DNA of 64,000 nt from assembly GCF_035968265.1 (NCBI RefSeq), contig NZ_JAVYIM010000006.1, positions 62,001 through 126,000 of the forward strand, given 5' to 3'. This document shows positions 26,995 to 35,615 of the stretch, piece by piece. The position numbers and the translations under genes were made by a program. Position 1 is the first letter of the stretch. Every line of letters starts with the position of its first letter. Source of the stretch: Nitrosarchaeum sp. GTDB taxonomy: Archaea; Thermoproteota; Nitrososphaeria; Nitrososphaerales; Nitrosopumilaceae. The notes under the pieces were generated by a model. The model worked only from the letters and a program-made list of their open reading frames with translations, was not told where the DNA came from and searched no databases.

Positions 26995-28451
26995 ATATCA
27001 AAATACAGATAAAATTCATGAGGATGTGGTCTTATTGCAATCTCCCGTTGATCTCTTTTACCTAACTCAATTATTTTATCAATGACATCATTTGTATAGA
27101 TTGGAAGAAGGAATTTTCTATCACTTTCTAATTCATCTATTGCTTCGCCTAAACTTTTTGGTAATACTCCGATTCCTCTTTTAGCTCTATCTGATTTTGT
27201 CATTTTAAAAATATCATCACGAACTTGATCACCCGGATCCATTTTCTTTTTTACTCCATCCATTCCAGCTGCAGTAACTGCAGCAAATACCAGATATGGA
27301 TTTGATGAAGGATCAGGAGCTCTAAATTCAAGTCTCTTAAGACTAGCATAATTTTTACCTTTAAGATGTTGTGGTACTCTAACTATGGCAGATCTATTGC
27401 CTGCACTCCATGCGATATAAGCTGGTGCTTCATAACCTGGGACAAGTCTGTGATATGAATTAGTAGTAGGATTACAAATTGCAGATAATGCTTTTGCGTG
27501 ATTAATAATTCCACCACAAAAATATTTTGCAGTTTGACTTAATTCATCTGCATCATCAGGATCATAAAACACATTCTCTTTTCCTTTCCACAAACTAACA
27601 TTAACATGCATTCCAGAACCTGCATCCATTGCAATAGGTTTTGGCATCATAGTTGCAACTTTACCGTATTTTTGTGCTACATTTTTTATTACATATTTGT
27701 AAGACTGGGCTGCGTCAGCAGCATTTGTCATGTAGTCATATTTGATATCAATTTCACATTGTCCAGCAGTAGCTACCTCGTGATGATGATTATCACATAA
27801 TATGCCAAAATCATTATTCAAAATATTTACACATTCATTTCTATAAGGAGTTAAAGTATCTGAAGGAGTACTTGGATAGTATCCTTCTTGAAGACCCATA
27901 GGATATCCACTTCCTTCATTATTCCATGGAGCCTCTTTTGATTCAATTGAATAGGATTGACCTTTGTATGGAGTCAAAACATCCCAATGTACCCTATCAA
28001 ACACAAAAAATTCTACTTCTGGACCCCAAGCACTATAATCAAAACCCTGAGATTTTACATATTCTTCTGCTTTTTGTGATATTCCTCTAGGATCCCTAGA
28101 TAATCTTCCCCTATTGCCACCCCAATAGATATCACATAGCAGCCTTGCCGTTTTATTTTCAGTCATCCATGGAATTATGGCAAAGGTATTAGGATCTGGT
28201 TTTAAAATAAGATCAGAATCATCAACATTAGTAAAACCAATAATCGATGAACCATCTAATTTTGGTAATCCATCCCTCATTTGTTCAGGGGTAAAAGTTA
28301 TAGCTGAAATAGTAGTATGATGAAAACGTCCGGTAAGACCAGTAAATTGCAGATCTATGAACTGAATTCCTTCATGTTGAATTCTAGCAAACACTTCATC
28401 TGGTGAATATGTTACTTGAAGTGCTTTTCCATGACTAACTTTATAGGGCAA
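26991..28451 (-). CDS. glnA: Glutamine synthetase, type I
   Basis: A 486-aa GS that fixes ammonium into glutamine, the main assimilation step beside ammonia oxidation. Catalytic-domain landmarks are the metal-ligand motif GSGMHVNVSLW, the ATP segment NPTTNSYHRLVPGYEAP and NRSAIVRVP. The loop that carries the adenylylated tyrosine in enterobacterial GSI has no matching NLY sequence (DDIFKMTKSDRAKRG), so control is more likely by feedback or by PII, encoded at 48011-48337. The start appears to be TTG at 28451. It is divergent from gins51. Confidence 0.95.
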   Translation of the reverse strand: MPYKVSHGKALQVTYSPDEVFARIQHEGIQFIDLQFTGLTGRFHHTTISAITFTPEQMRDGLPKLDGSSIIGFTNVDDSDLILKPDPNTFAIIPWMTENKTARLLCDIYWGGNRGRLSRDPRGISQKAEEYVKSQGFDYSAWGPEVEFFVFDRVHWDVLTPYKGQSYSIESKEAPWNNEGSGYPMGLQEGYYPSTPSDTLTPYRNECVNILNNDFGILCDNHHHEVATAGQCEIDIKYDYMTNAADAAQSYKYVIKNVAQKYGKVATMMPKPIAMDAGSGMHVNVSLWKGKENVFYDPDDADELSQTAKYFCGGIINHAKALSAICNPTTNSYHRLVPGYEAPAYIAWSAGNRSAIVRVPQHLKGKNYASLKRLEFRAPDPSSNPYLVFAAVTAAGMDGVKKKMDPGDQVRDDIFKMTKSDRAKRGIGVLPKSLGEAIDELESDRKFLLPIYTNDVIDKIIELGKRDQREIAIRPHPHEFYLYFDI

Positions 28452-28505
28452 TTTTGTGCTTCAATCAAACACAAATACATCCGAGATTTAAGGATTAGGT
28501 AAGAA

Positions 28506-29063
28506 ATGTCAGAAACAAACGAAATAGATCTAAACAAATTACACCATATAGTACTACGAGAAACTGAAAATGATTCTATACAAGAAATCAACCCTGATTT
28601 CTATAGGAAACTTTCAGATTTTATTGGTGATTTGAAAAAACAAGAATTTGATGGAGTAGAAAATAACATTAAAAAAGTGATAATTGATACTGCGACAGAA
28701 CTAACATCACTTTTTATCAATATTAGACTTGAAAAAATTTCTAAATCAGGAAATATTTATTTTCAAAATCTTTTAGATGAAGAAAAATTTATTCTTGATG
28801 CAGAGGAAGAACGTAGAGAAAGAGCTGAAATGATTCTTTCAGCAACAATTAATGGAAAATCAAAATTTCTTGAATCTATCTCTCAAAATCATAAGACTAA
28901 GACTGTTGTTGTAAGATTTCTTCAGGAGGTAGATGAAATCATAGGTGCTGATCTAGAAAAATATGGACCTTTCAAAGTAGAAGATATTGCAACAATACCA
29001 TATGAAAATGCTCAGGCATTAATTACAAAAAATATTGCCACCAAAGTTCGTTGGGAAGATTAG
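28506..29063 (+). CDS. GINS complex subunit Gins51
   Basis: A 185-aa archaeal GINS protein, part of the CMG-type helicase with MCM and GAN/RecJ. The helical A domain fills the first ~130 residues, and the small B domain is C-terminal (VVRFLQEVDEIIG...YGPFKVEDIATIPYENAQALI), the order that defines Gins51 rather than Gins23. It joins orc1/cdc6 and both PolD subunits as another replication gene in the window. The start ATG is 55 bases from the divergent glnA start. Confidence 0.85.
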   Translation: MSETNEIDLNKLHHIVLRETENDSIQEINPDFYRKLSDFIGDLKKQEFDGVENNIKKVIIDTATELTSLFINIRLEKISKSGNIYFQNLLDEEKFILDAEEERRERAEMILSATINGKSKFLESISQNHKTKTVVVRFLQEVDEIIGADLEKYGPFKVEDIATIPYENAQALITKNIATKVRWED

Positions 29064-29093
29064 ATAGAAATTATACCTCATTTACTTTCATTT

Positions 29094-29378
29094 ATGACAC
29101 ATACAGGGGTAGATGTAATTGATTTTCTTCTTTATACCATTTATCCAGTAATTGGTATCTTTATTGTTGAAGCAATTTGTAGAGTAACTAAAACTCCAAA
29201 ATGGATTAAACTATGGACACAAGCCACCGTATCCGTAGGATTTGGAATATACTATCTGTTTGTGTTACAAGCACCACAAAATTTTCCATTAACAGCAATG
29301 GTGATGTTTGCTCTTGCTTTAGCATTAATTTATCAAGGAAGACGCGCAAAAATATCTCCTGACAAAAGTCCTTATTAG
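29094..29378 (+). CDS. Small membrane protein, unknown function
   Basis: A 94-aa protein with about three hydrophobic segments (residues 10-28, 42-58 and 64-82) and a basic C-terminus (QGRRAKISPDKS). It starts 30 bases after gins51 and is likely in the same transcript. I cannot name a family. Confidence 0.68.
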   Translation: MTHTGVDVIDFLLYTIYPVIGIFIVEAICRVTKTPKWIKLWTQATVSVGFGIYYLFVLQAPQNFPLTAMVMFALALALIYQGRRAKISPDKSPY

Positions 29379-29382
29379 TTCT

Positions 29383-29616
29383 CTAGTCTTTGAATTTTCT
29401 AAACATTCTTTTGAAAACATTTTGTTTGTTTGGACCTCCATCTCTGATCACTTTTTTCTCACCAAATCTACGAGCTCTGATCTGAGTTAATTTTACACAT
29501 CTATGTTCTTCTGGAAGTCTATGTTCAGCGCAAAATGGATCTTTACAATAATTACACTGAAATGGCATATCTACCATGTCACCACAATAAGCGCATTTTT
29601 CAGGCTTCATACACAT
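29383..29616 (-). CDS. AN1-type zinc-finger protein
   Basis: A 77-aa protein whose first ~40 residues form an AN1 finger: CAYCGDMVDMPFQCNYCKD, then FCAEHRLPEEHRC, with Cys/His ligands in the expected order. The C-terminal part is basic (RRFGEKKVIRDGG, FKRMFRKFKD). AN1 proteins in archaea are poorly understood; eukaryotic ones act in ubiquitin and proteasome biology. Two ATGs two codons apart (29616, 29610) are possible starts. It converges with the preceding membrane-protein gene, four bases apart. Confidence 0.87.
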   Translation of the reverse strand: MCMKPEKCAYCGDMVDMPFQCNYCKDPFCAEHRLPEEHRCVKLTQIRARRFGEKKVIRDGGPNKQNVFKRMFRKFKD

Positions 29617-29732
29617 CCTATAGTTTTTCTTCTAATAAACTTGCTATGATTTATTATGAAATTAATTATTTTTAAAAAATTCAGGTAAACGTTTTTACGA
29701 TGTTGAAATTAAAAATAACTACGTGAATATTG

Positions 29733-30473
29733 ATGATTGAAAATAAAGTAGCGATAATTACCGGTGCAAGTAGTGGAATTGGATTTGCTACCGCATTAGC
29801 ACTTTCAAAAGCAGGAGCAAAAGTTGCAATAGGTGCACGACGAACAAACATGCTTTTAGAATTAGAAAAAAAGATCAAAGAAAATGGTGGAGAAGTTTAT
29901 TCTCAAAAACTAGATGTTACTAATAGAAATGAATGTAATTCTTTTGTCGAAAACGTTTTGAAAAAGTGGGGAACTGTAGATATTCTAGTAAATAACGCAG
30001 GACTTATGCCTCTAAGCTTTTTCAAAAATTTGAAGATTGATGAATGGGAACAAATGATTGATGTCAATATCAAAGGCGTATTATATTGTACAGGAGCTGT
30101 TGTTACGCACATGCTTGAAAAGAAATCAGGACATATTATTAACATCTCTTCTGTTGCTGGAAGAATAGTTTTCCCTGCTGGTAGCGTTTATTGTGCCACA
30201 AAACATGCAATCACTGCTTTTAGTGAAGGACTAAGACAAGAACTTAGCGTAAGAAAGAATATCCGCGTGACATGTATTGAACCGGGAGTTGTTGCAACCG
30301 AACTAACAAGCACAATCACTGATGAATCGTTACAAGCATTTGTTGAAAGTGCTAAAAAGATGGAAGCATTACAAGCTGAAGATATTGCAAATGCAATTGT
30401 TTATGCTGTTGAATCACCAAATCATGTAAATGTCAATGAAATTCTAATCAGACCTACTACACAAGATCGTTAA
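29733..30473 (+). CDS. Short-chain dehydrogenase/reductase
   Basis: A 246-aa classical SDR. It has the cofactor motif TGASSGIG, the NNAG motif in LVNNAGLMPLS, and the catalytic Ser...Tyr-x3-Lys in SSVAG and YCATKHA. An arginine pair after the second strand (GARRTN) hints at NADP(H). The substrate is unknown. The ATG at 29733 is preceded by an AATTAAAAATA box about 27 bases upstream. It is followed after one base by a flavoprotein gene, so the two enzymes are surely co-transcribed and may act on related substrates. Confidence 0.9.
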   Translation: MIENKVAIITGASSGIGFATALALSKAGAKVAIGARRTNMLLELEKKIKENGGEVYSQKLDVTNRNECNSFVENVLKKWGTVDILVNNAGLMPLSFFKNLKIDEWEQMIDVNIKGVLYCTGAVVTHMLEKKSGHIINISSVAGRIVFPAGSVYCATKHAITAFSEGLRQELSVRKNIRVTCIEPGVVATELTSTITDESLQAFVESAKKMEALQAEDIANAIVYAVESPNHVNVNEILIRPTTQDR

Positions 30474-30474
30474 A

Positions 30475-31626
30475 TTGACTTCTATCCCCCACGTCTTAAT
30501 TCTTGGTGGAGGATTTGGAGGATTAGCTGCAGCAAATGAAATTAGAAATAACCTCACATCATCTCAAGTTAAGATAACAGTTATTGACAAAAAAGATTGG
30601 TTCATGATAGGCTTTGCCAAACTTTGGATCATCAATGGTACACGAACATTTGAAAATTCAATAGGATCACTAAATCAACTAATTAAAAAAGAAATAAATT
30701 TTTTAAAAGAAGAAATTATACAAATTGATCTTCAAAATAAACAAATTAAAACAACTACCAAAACTTTATCGTATGATTTTTTAATTATTGCAATGGGTGC
30801 AGTTTTAGCACCTGAAAAAATTCCAGGCCTTTCAGAAAATGGAATGAACCTTTATGATCATAATCAATTAACTGGGATTCATAAAAAAATAAAAAATATG
30901 AGATCTGGCAACATTGCAATTTCCATTATGGGAATGCCATACAAATGTCCTCCAGCACCATTTGAGGCTAGTTTATTGATTGATTCAATGCTAAGAGATG
31001 CAGGAGTTAGAGAATTAATACAAATTCACTTCTATAGTCCTGCTCCAATAACATTACCTGCGGCTGGTCCAGAAATCAGCAAAAAAATTCTCAGTTTAAT
31101 AAATTCGGAGAACATTATTTTTCATGATTCATGCAAAATAAAATCTGTTGAAAAAAATAAACTGATTTTTCAAAATGGAGAAGAAGCTATTTTTGATTTA
31201 CTTCTTGCAGTACCTCCACATGTTGCACCTAAAGTAATTTATGAATCCGGATTAGCCAAAGAAGATGGGTTTATACCAATTAACAGAGATTGCAAAACTC
31301 CATTTGAAAATGTCTATGCAGTAGGTGATGTGACAACTTTAACAGTAATTGATACCATGACTGTTCCTAAAGCAGGTGTGTTTGCAGAAGGAGAAGCAAT
31401 TACAGTTGCACAAAACATCATATCTAATATACAAAATAAAAATGAGTTATTGTTATTTGATGGAAAGGGAGGATGCTTCATTGAATCTGGGAGAGATACT
31501 GCATCTATAATTGAAGTTGATATGTTTACAGAATCTAAACCGACAACAAAGTTAACAGACTCTACAGCTAAACATCTTGATGAAAAGTTACAATTTGAGA
31601 AAGAACGACTTTCAAAATGGTTCTGA
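30475..31626 (+). CDS. SQR/NDH-2-like FAD-dependent oxidoreductase
   Basis: A 383-aa flavoprotein with the FAD motif HVLILGGGFGGLAAA at the N-terminus and NVYAVGDVTTL near residue 280. The centre contains GMPYKCPPAPFEASLLI, the Cys-Pro-Pro-Ala-Pro-Phe-Glu segment of sulfide:quinone oxidoreductase and flavocytochrome c type proteins. Only this central cysteine of the usual redox pair is obvious, so sulfide as a substrate is uncertain. It begins at TTG one base after the SDR stop. There is no clear membrane anchor. Confidence 0.82.
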   Translation: MTSIPHVLILGGGFGGLAAANEIRNNLTSSQVKITVIDKKDWFMIGFAKLWIINGTRTFENSIGSLNQLIKKEINFLKEEIIQIDLQNKQIKTTTKTLSYDFLIIAMGAVLAPEKIPGLSENGMNLYDHNQLTGIHKKIKNMRSGNIAISIMGMPYKCPPAPFEASLLIDSMLRDAGVRELIQIHFYSPAPITLPAAGPEISKKILSLINSENIIFHDSCKIKSVEKNKLIFQNGEEAIFDLLLAVPPHVAPKVIYESGLAKEDGFIPINRDCKTPFENVYAVGDVTTLTVIDTMTVPKAGVFAEGEAITVAQNIISNIQNKNELLLFDGKGGCFIESGRDTASIIEVDMFTESKPTTKLTDSTAKHLDEKLQFEKERLSKWF

Positions 31627-31836
31627 TTAATCAGTTTTTTTATTTTCTTTTGTAAGGTGTTCTAAAATAGCTTTTACCTCAACACCCAAACCCAAAGTAT
31701 CTTTTGCTAAATCTAATTTTTCAGGAATACTCTGTTTAAAATTTTCATCTTCATTTTCTATTCTTATTTTTTGAATACAATCAAGATGATCCTGATCATT
31801 TCCAGAAATTCTATTACAAATGCTGCAAATTTTCAT
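31627..31836 (-). CDS. Small CxxC protein, unknown function
   Basis: A 69-aa protein with CSICNRISGNDQDHLDC near the N-terminus, a likely zinc site (two close Cys, then His and Cys), followed by an acidic helical tail. I recognise no family. Its stop directly abuts the stop of the convergent flavoprotein gene, and its start lies 56 bases from the tRNA. Confidence 0.7.
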   Translation of the reverse strand: MKICSICNRISGNDQDHLDCIQKIRIENEDENFKQSIPEKLDLAKDTLGLGVEVKAILEHLTKENKKTD

Positions 31837-31860
31837 TAATAATCAATAATAACCCGACGA

Positions 31861-31870
31861 TTTAATAATT
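31861..31870 (+). promoter_or_regulatory. TATA box of tRNA-Pro
   Basis: TTTAATAATT lies with its centre about 27 bases before the first base of tRNA-Pro, the expected position for an archaeal promoter that starts at or just before the mature 5' end. Confidence 0.65.
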
Positions 31871-31892
31871 TCATTTTGTGCCTCACTCATAA

Positions 31893-31966
31893 GGGGTCGT
31901 AGTCTAGCTTGGTATGATACTAGTCTGGGGGACTAGTGGTCGCAGGTTCAATTCCTGCCGGCCCCA
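31893..31966 (+). tRNA. tRNA-Pro (anticodon GGG)
   Basis: The cloverleaf can be folded by hand. The acceptor stem GGGGTCG pairs with CGGCCCC. The D arm starts at GTCT. The anticodon stem CTAGT pairs with ACTAG around the loop CTGGGGG, giving anticodon GGG. The T arm is GCAGG-TTCAATT-CCTGC and the discriminator base is A. CCA is not encoded. No intron is present. Its 3' end abuts the stop codon of the opposite-strand kinase gene. Confidence 0.95.
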
Positions 31967-32728
31967 TCATAATTTTAATATCTTTAAAATATCCTCAAAA
32001 CTTTTTCGTGTTGGTTCATGCTTATATTTTCTTAAAGCATCAATAATTTTTCCCTTTTCGGGAATTTTATAGATTCTTTGAACTTTTTTAGCAATTCCTG
32101 ATCCAATAAAAATAGCTTGAGTAATCGAAGTTACATTTGACGCTCGTCTATTAACACTCGAGCTTTCAAAATCAATTAAAGTTGCTCTTAATTTTCCAAC
32201 AATAACATGCTTTGAAATACTGCTTAATTCACCATGATCAAAACCAATTTTATCTAATCTATAACAATCCTCTAAGATTATTTTGATTATTGACTTTAAT
32301 TTCTTAGAACTTCCATTACCTTTTAGAGATTGTATCCAATCACCAATTTTATCGCCATCAAGATATTCCATTACCAAAAAATTCTTACTTACATCATATA
32401 ACTTGGGTCCAACGTTTACCATATTTACCAATTTCATTAATTTTGCTTCACTTTTCATTTCACTTCTTTGAGAATCTAATCTTCTAATCTTTAATGCAAC
32501 AACGATGTTTCCTTTTTTTGCTAATACTACCACTCCAACATATCCCTTACCCAAAATTTGTAAACTACCGATAGTCGTTTGTCCAGTAAATGATATTGAT
32601 CTTATTTTTAATTTTTCTAATTCGATAATTCTTGATTGAAGTTGACGCGAGCTAGCTTTTGGATAGCCAAGAATTTTTGAATACGGTTCTTTTATTAATT
32701 TTTTAATTGGTATGAAAAATAGAGTCAT
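31967..32728 (-). CDS. RIO-like atypical Ser/Thr protein kinase (COG2112 type)
   Basis: A 253-aa kinase-fold protein. It has a glycine-rich loop (LGKGYVGVVV), the ATP lysine in VALKIRR, a catalytic loop changed to DHGELS (canonical HGDLS) and a metal-binding DFE instead of DFG (TLIDFES). These changes are typical of the archaeal COG2112 group, whose targets are not known. It overlaps the cca gene by 26 bp and is the last gene of thpR-cca-kinase, so a link with tRNA or RNA repair is plausible. Its stop codon directly abuts the tRNA-Pro gene. Confidence 0.82.
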   Translation of the reverse strand: MTLFFIPIKKLIKEPYSKILGYPKASSRQLQSRIIELEKLKIRSISFTGQTTIGSLQILGKGYVGVVVLAKKGNIVVALKIRRLDSQRSEMKSEAKLMKLVNMVNVGPKLYDVSKNFLVMEYLDGDKIGDWIQSLKGNGSSKKLKSIIKIILEDCYRLDKIGFDHGELSSISKHVIVGKLRATLIDFESSSVNRRASNVTSITQAIFIGSGIAKKVQRIYKIPEKGKIIDALRKYKHEPTRKSFEDILKILKL

Positions 32729-34034
32729 CAGTTGAAATAAGATCTAAAACTGCCTCTTTAATTGATTTGCTTAAATTTTTATTTCCAATAGTAATTTCAA
32801 CTCCTTTCCTAAAATCACTCTGTAATCCTTTTGGTATGCCTGTTTGGAGATTGTTTTTTAATAATTCTGTCATAAATTTTACAACTTCATTATGTCTTCT
32901 TTTCTCAAGTGCAATAATTTTTCCATCATCATTAATCCACATTAAATTAGTTTTTGTAATGTTTTTTGAAATAAAACTAGTACAATCACTTACTCTAAAG
33001 AAATCAGGACCGCTTTTAGAATAATTTATTGGAATTTTAGTTGATTCTAAAAGGAAAAAAAGACAAGCTTCACTCGTATTATCTGAATGTGCTTTACTTC
33101 GTAAAACATTGAAACCTCCTAATTCTAATTGAGTTGTAAGCGAAGAAGTCGCTCTCTTAATTTGCCCCCAAATTATATCTGGACTTCGATTTTTAAAACT
33201 AAATTTTATCACAAGTACATTTTCCAAACCGTTTTTTGATATTTTCAATTTTTTTTGAGTAAAAAATTTTAATTTAGGTTTGTTTTCAAATGTTCTACAT
33301 AAAAGAATGAATTTTCCTATATTTTCATTTGAAATTGCTGCAGCCAAATTTCTATTACTATCAATAGGATCTATAATTGAAATCAATGTCTCAAATACTT
33401 TTGATGTCTTTCCAATAATTTGACCTTGTTGAATTTTTCCAATTGAACTAATTGTATTTTCAAAATTACCAAAATTTAAAATTAAAACCTCTGATACATA
33501 TCCACTAAAGCCTTGTTTTGCAATTTCAGAACCATAAATTTTGTTTGCCTTTAGAAATATTTTGAGCATTCTTACTTCGTTTCTCATTTCATGAGTAAGT
33601 GACTTTTCCATGTATTTTGTATGAAAAGGAGATCTATCTGCAGAACTTTTCCATTCTCCAGAATTTACATCATAACATGGAACAACATTTATCTTTGTTT
33701 TTTTAATTTTAGCCTCAACATACGGATGTTCAGAATATCTTACATATGGATTATATTTTTTCATTGATTGAAATCCAACCTTTTTTGAAATCTCTGTAAA
33801 TTTTTCTTCAGAAATAGTTTTTTTAAATTTAATAAAAATATCAATATCTGCTTCTTCTGAAAGCCAGGTATCTTTTGCATAAGATCCTCCAAATTCCAAT
33901 CCTATAATTTCAGGATGATTTTTTATTTGATTTTCAACTAATAGATAAGCTTCATCGGCGATTTGTTTTTTTAATTTTCTTACATTTTCTGATATTATTA
34001 CAGATTTTCTAATTTTAGATAATACTTGTTTCAT
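32703..34034 (-). CDS. cca: Archaeal (class I) CCA-adding enzyme
   Basis: A 443-aa tRNA nucleotidyltransferase that builds the 3' CCA end, which the tRNA-Pro gene here lacks. The catalytic motif is GGSYAKDTWLSEEADIDIF (G-S then D-x-D, near residues 49-67), and the third carboxylate follows in KTKINVVPCYDV. Class I enzymes are archaeal and differ from the bacterial type. Its ATG overlaps the thpR stop by one base (TAATG), so translation is coupled. The 3' end overlaps the kinase gene. Confidence 0.93.
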   Translation of the reverse strand: MKQVLSKIRKSVIISENVRKLKKQIADEAYLLVENQIKNHPEIIGLEFGGSYAKDTWLSEEADIDIFIKFKKTISEEKFTEISKKVGFQSMKKYNPYVRYSEHPYVEAKIKKTKINVVPCYDVNSGEWKSSADRSPFHTKYMEKSLTHEMRNEVRMLKIFLKANKIYGSEIAKQGFSGYVSEVLILNFGNFENTISSIGKIQQGQIIGKTSKVFETLISIIDPIDSNRNLAAAISNENIGKFILLCRTFENKPKLKFFTQKKLKISKNGLENVLVIKFSFKNRSPDIIWGQIKRATSSLTTQLELGGFNVLRSKAHSDNTSEACLFFLLESTKIPINYSKSGPDFFRVSDCTSFISKNITKTNLMWINDDGKIIALEKRRHNEVVKFMTELLKNNLQTGIPKGLQSDFRKGVEITIGNKNLSKSIKEAVLDLISTDDSIFHTN

Positions 34035-34573
34035 TATTCCGCTTTAACCTCTATTAAATCAGAATAAACAGAGCCCATTGAACTAAGAACGCTTTGTTTA
34101 AGCTTAAATCCTGTAATTTCTTGAGTTCCAAAATTAATTAATTTGAATTTATTCAACTCTTTTTCAATATCTCCAATCTTATTTTTAATTCTAAATACTG
34201 TGATATGAGGTTTAAACGGTTTATCTACAGTAAAACCCAATGGAAGGAGTACATTTTCAACGTTTTTTGCTAGTTCTGTCAATAATTTACCTCCATTTTC
34301 ATCAGTTCCAATCCATACAATCCTTGGAAATTTTAATTTAGGAAACACACCGATACCTTTGAAATCTACCATAAATTTAGAAAATTTAACTGATTTTAAA
34401 GCAACTATTACTTTCTCTACAACATCTTGTGGTGTCTCTCCTAAAAATTGTAATGTAAAATGAAGATTAAGTAATTCTACAGGTTTTGCATCAATGTTAA
34501 TTTCAGATTGAAATTTAGAAATGGAGTTAATTATTTTATCAGATGTAATTTCAACTGCAACAAAAACCCGCAT
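34034..34573 (-). CDS. thpR: RNA 2',3'-cyclic phosphodiesterase (LigT/ThpR)
   Basis: A 179-aa 2H-phosphoesterase with both histidine motifs, HFTLQFLG near residue 43 and HITVFR near 125. The family opens 2',3'-cyclic phosphates and was first known as 2'-5' RNA ligase. It is the first gene of an operon with cca and the COG2112 kinase; thpR and cca together point to RNA 3'-end processing. The gene is divergent from the UPF0200 gene. Confidence 0.9.
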   Translation of the reverse strand: MRVFVAVEITSDKIINSISKFQSEINIDAKPVELLNLHFTLQFLGETPQDVVEKVIVALKSVKFSKFMVDFKGIGVFPKLKFPRIVWIGTDENGGKLLTELAKNVENVLLPLGFTVDKPFKPHITVFRIKNKIGDIEKELNKFKLINFGTQEITGFKLKQSVLSSMGSVYSDLIEVKAE

Positions 34574-34647
34574 GATAATTTCCCTTATTGATGTTTTATA
34601 ATAATTTCCGGTAACTTCATAGACCAGACTGTTTTTTCATTCTGATA

Positions 34648-35196
34648 TTGGTAAAACTAATTGTTTGTTTAACAGGTATGCCTGGAGCAGGTAAATCAAC
34701 CATAGCTGATGGTCTCAAATCAAAAGGTTATGATGTTATTAACATGGGTAATGTGGTAAGAGCTGAAGCTAAAAACAGAAATCTTGAACCAACAGGACCA
34801 AATCTCGGCAAATTAATGATTGAACTAAGAGAAAAAAATGGTCAAGGAGCAATAGCGGAATTAGTGGTTCCTCAAATTGAAAATACTGAATCAAAAGTTG
34901 TAATAATTGACGGTATAAGATCTAATGCTGAAATAGAAGTTTTACGTAAACATGGAACCGTTAAACTCCTTGCTATACATGCATCAACTAATACAAGATT
35001 TGGATTTTTAAAAAATAGGGGAAGATCTGATGATCCACAAACTAAAGAAAATTTTGAAGAAAGAGATAATCGAGAAATAGGGGTTGGTATTAGTAATTCA
35101 ATTGCATTATCTGATGAAACAATTTCTAATAATAATTTAACAAAAGATGAATTGATTGATTATTCCTTCAAAATTATTGAAGGCTGGATAAAATGA
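34648..35196 (+). CDS. UPF0200 family nucleoside kinase-like P-loop protein
   Basis: A 182-aa P-loop protein of the adenylate/dephospho-CoA kinase superfamily. Walker A is GMPGAGKST near residue 10, and the LID-like arginines are in NRGRSDDPQTKENFEERDNRE. It matches the archaeal UPF0200 family, whose substrate has not been established to my knowledge. The start is TTG at 34648. The UPF0201 gene overlaps its end by four bases (ATGA); the two occur as a single fused protein in some Crenarchaeota, so they probably act together. Confidence 0.85.
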   Translation: MVKLIVCLTGMPGAGKSTIADGLKSKGYDVINMGNVVRAEAKNRNLEPTGPNLGKLMIELREKNGQGAIAELVVPQIENTESKVVIIDGIRSNAEIEVLRKHGTVKLLAIHASTNTRFGFLKNRGRSDDPQTKENFEERDNREIGVGISNSIALSDETISNNNLTKDELIDYSFKIIEGWIK

Positions 35197-35585
35197 AAGT
35201 TCCTAGTATTAGTTGTAAAATTGAAATTACTTCTTCAATAAATCCATCTGAAGATCCAAAAAAAATTGAAACCGCAATTTTAAATATTTTTCCTAATGCA
35301 AAATTAAAAATTGAAAAGTTTTCTATTATATCAAACTCAAAGGATCTTAATTTACTTGAAAAGATCTATGATGTTATTCATTCAAATCAATCACAAAAAA
35401 TCTATCAACGACAACTTGAAAAAAATTTAGAAGGTGATATAACATGGTTTTATCTCAATAAACAGGCTGCATTAGTGGGAACAGTTGCTCTTTGTGAAGA
35501 ACCAGATGAATCACCATTAGGTCCAATCAAAGTAACATTGACTTCATCTAATATTGATAGTATTTTGGATTGGTTAATTCTTTAA
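35193..35585 (+). CDS. UPF0201 family protein
   Basis: A 130-aa soluble alpha/beta protein matching UPF0201: it opens with an IEITSSINPSEDPKKIETAI strand-helix unit and later has LNKQAALVGTVALCEE and ESPLGPIKVTL. The family has no proven function. The four-base overlap with the UPF0200 kinase-like gene indicates coupled translation and probably a shared complex. Confidence 0.85.
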   Translation: MKVPSISCKIEITSSINPSEDPKKIETAILNIFPNAKLKIEKFSIISNSKDLNLLEKIYDVIHSNQSQKIYQRQLEKNLEGDITWFYLNKQAALVGTVALCEEPDESPLGPIKVTLTSSNIDSILDWLIL

Positions 35586-35615
35586 AACTAATTTAATTAT
35601 TATTGAAGATTTTAC

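Noticed and set aside
31893-31966. tRNA-Pro as attachment site of the integrated element.
   Set aside because: The integrase is 25 kb away, core genes lie between, and I found no second copy of the tRNA 3' end near the integrase.
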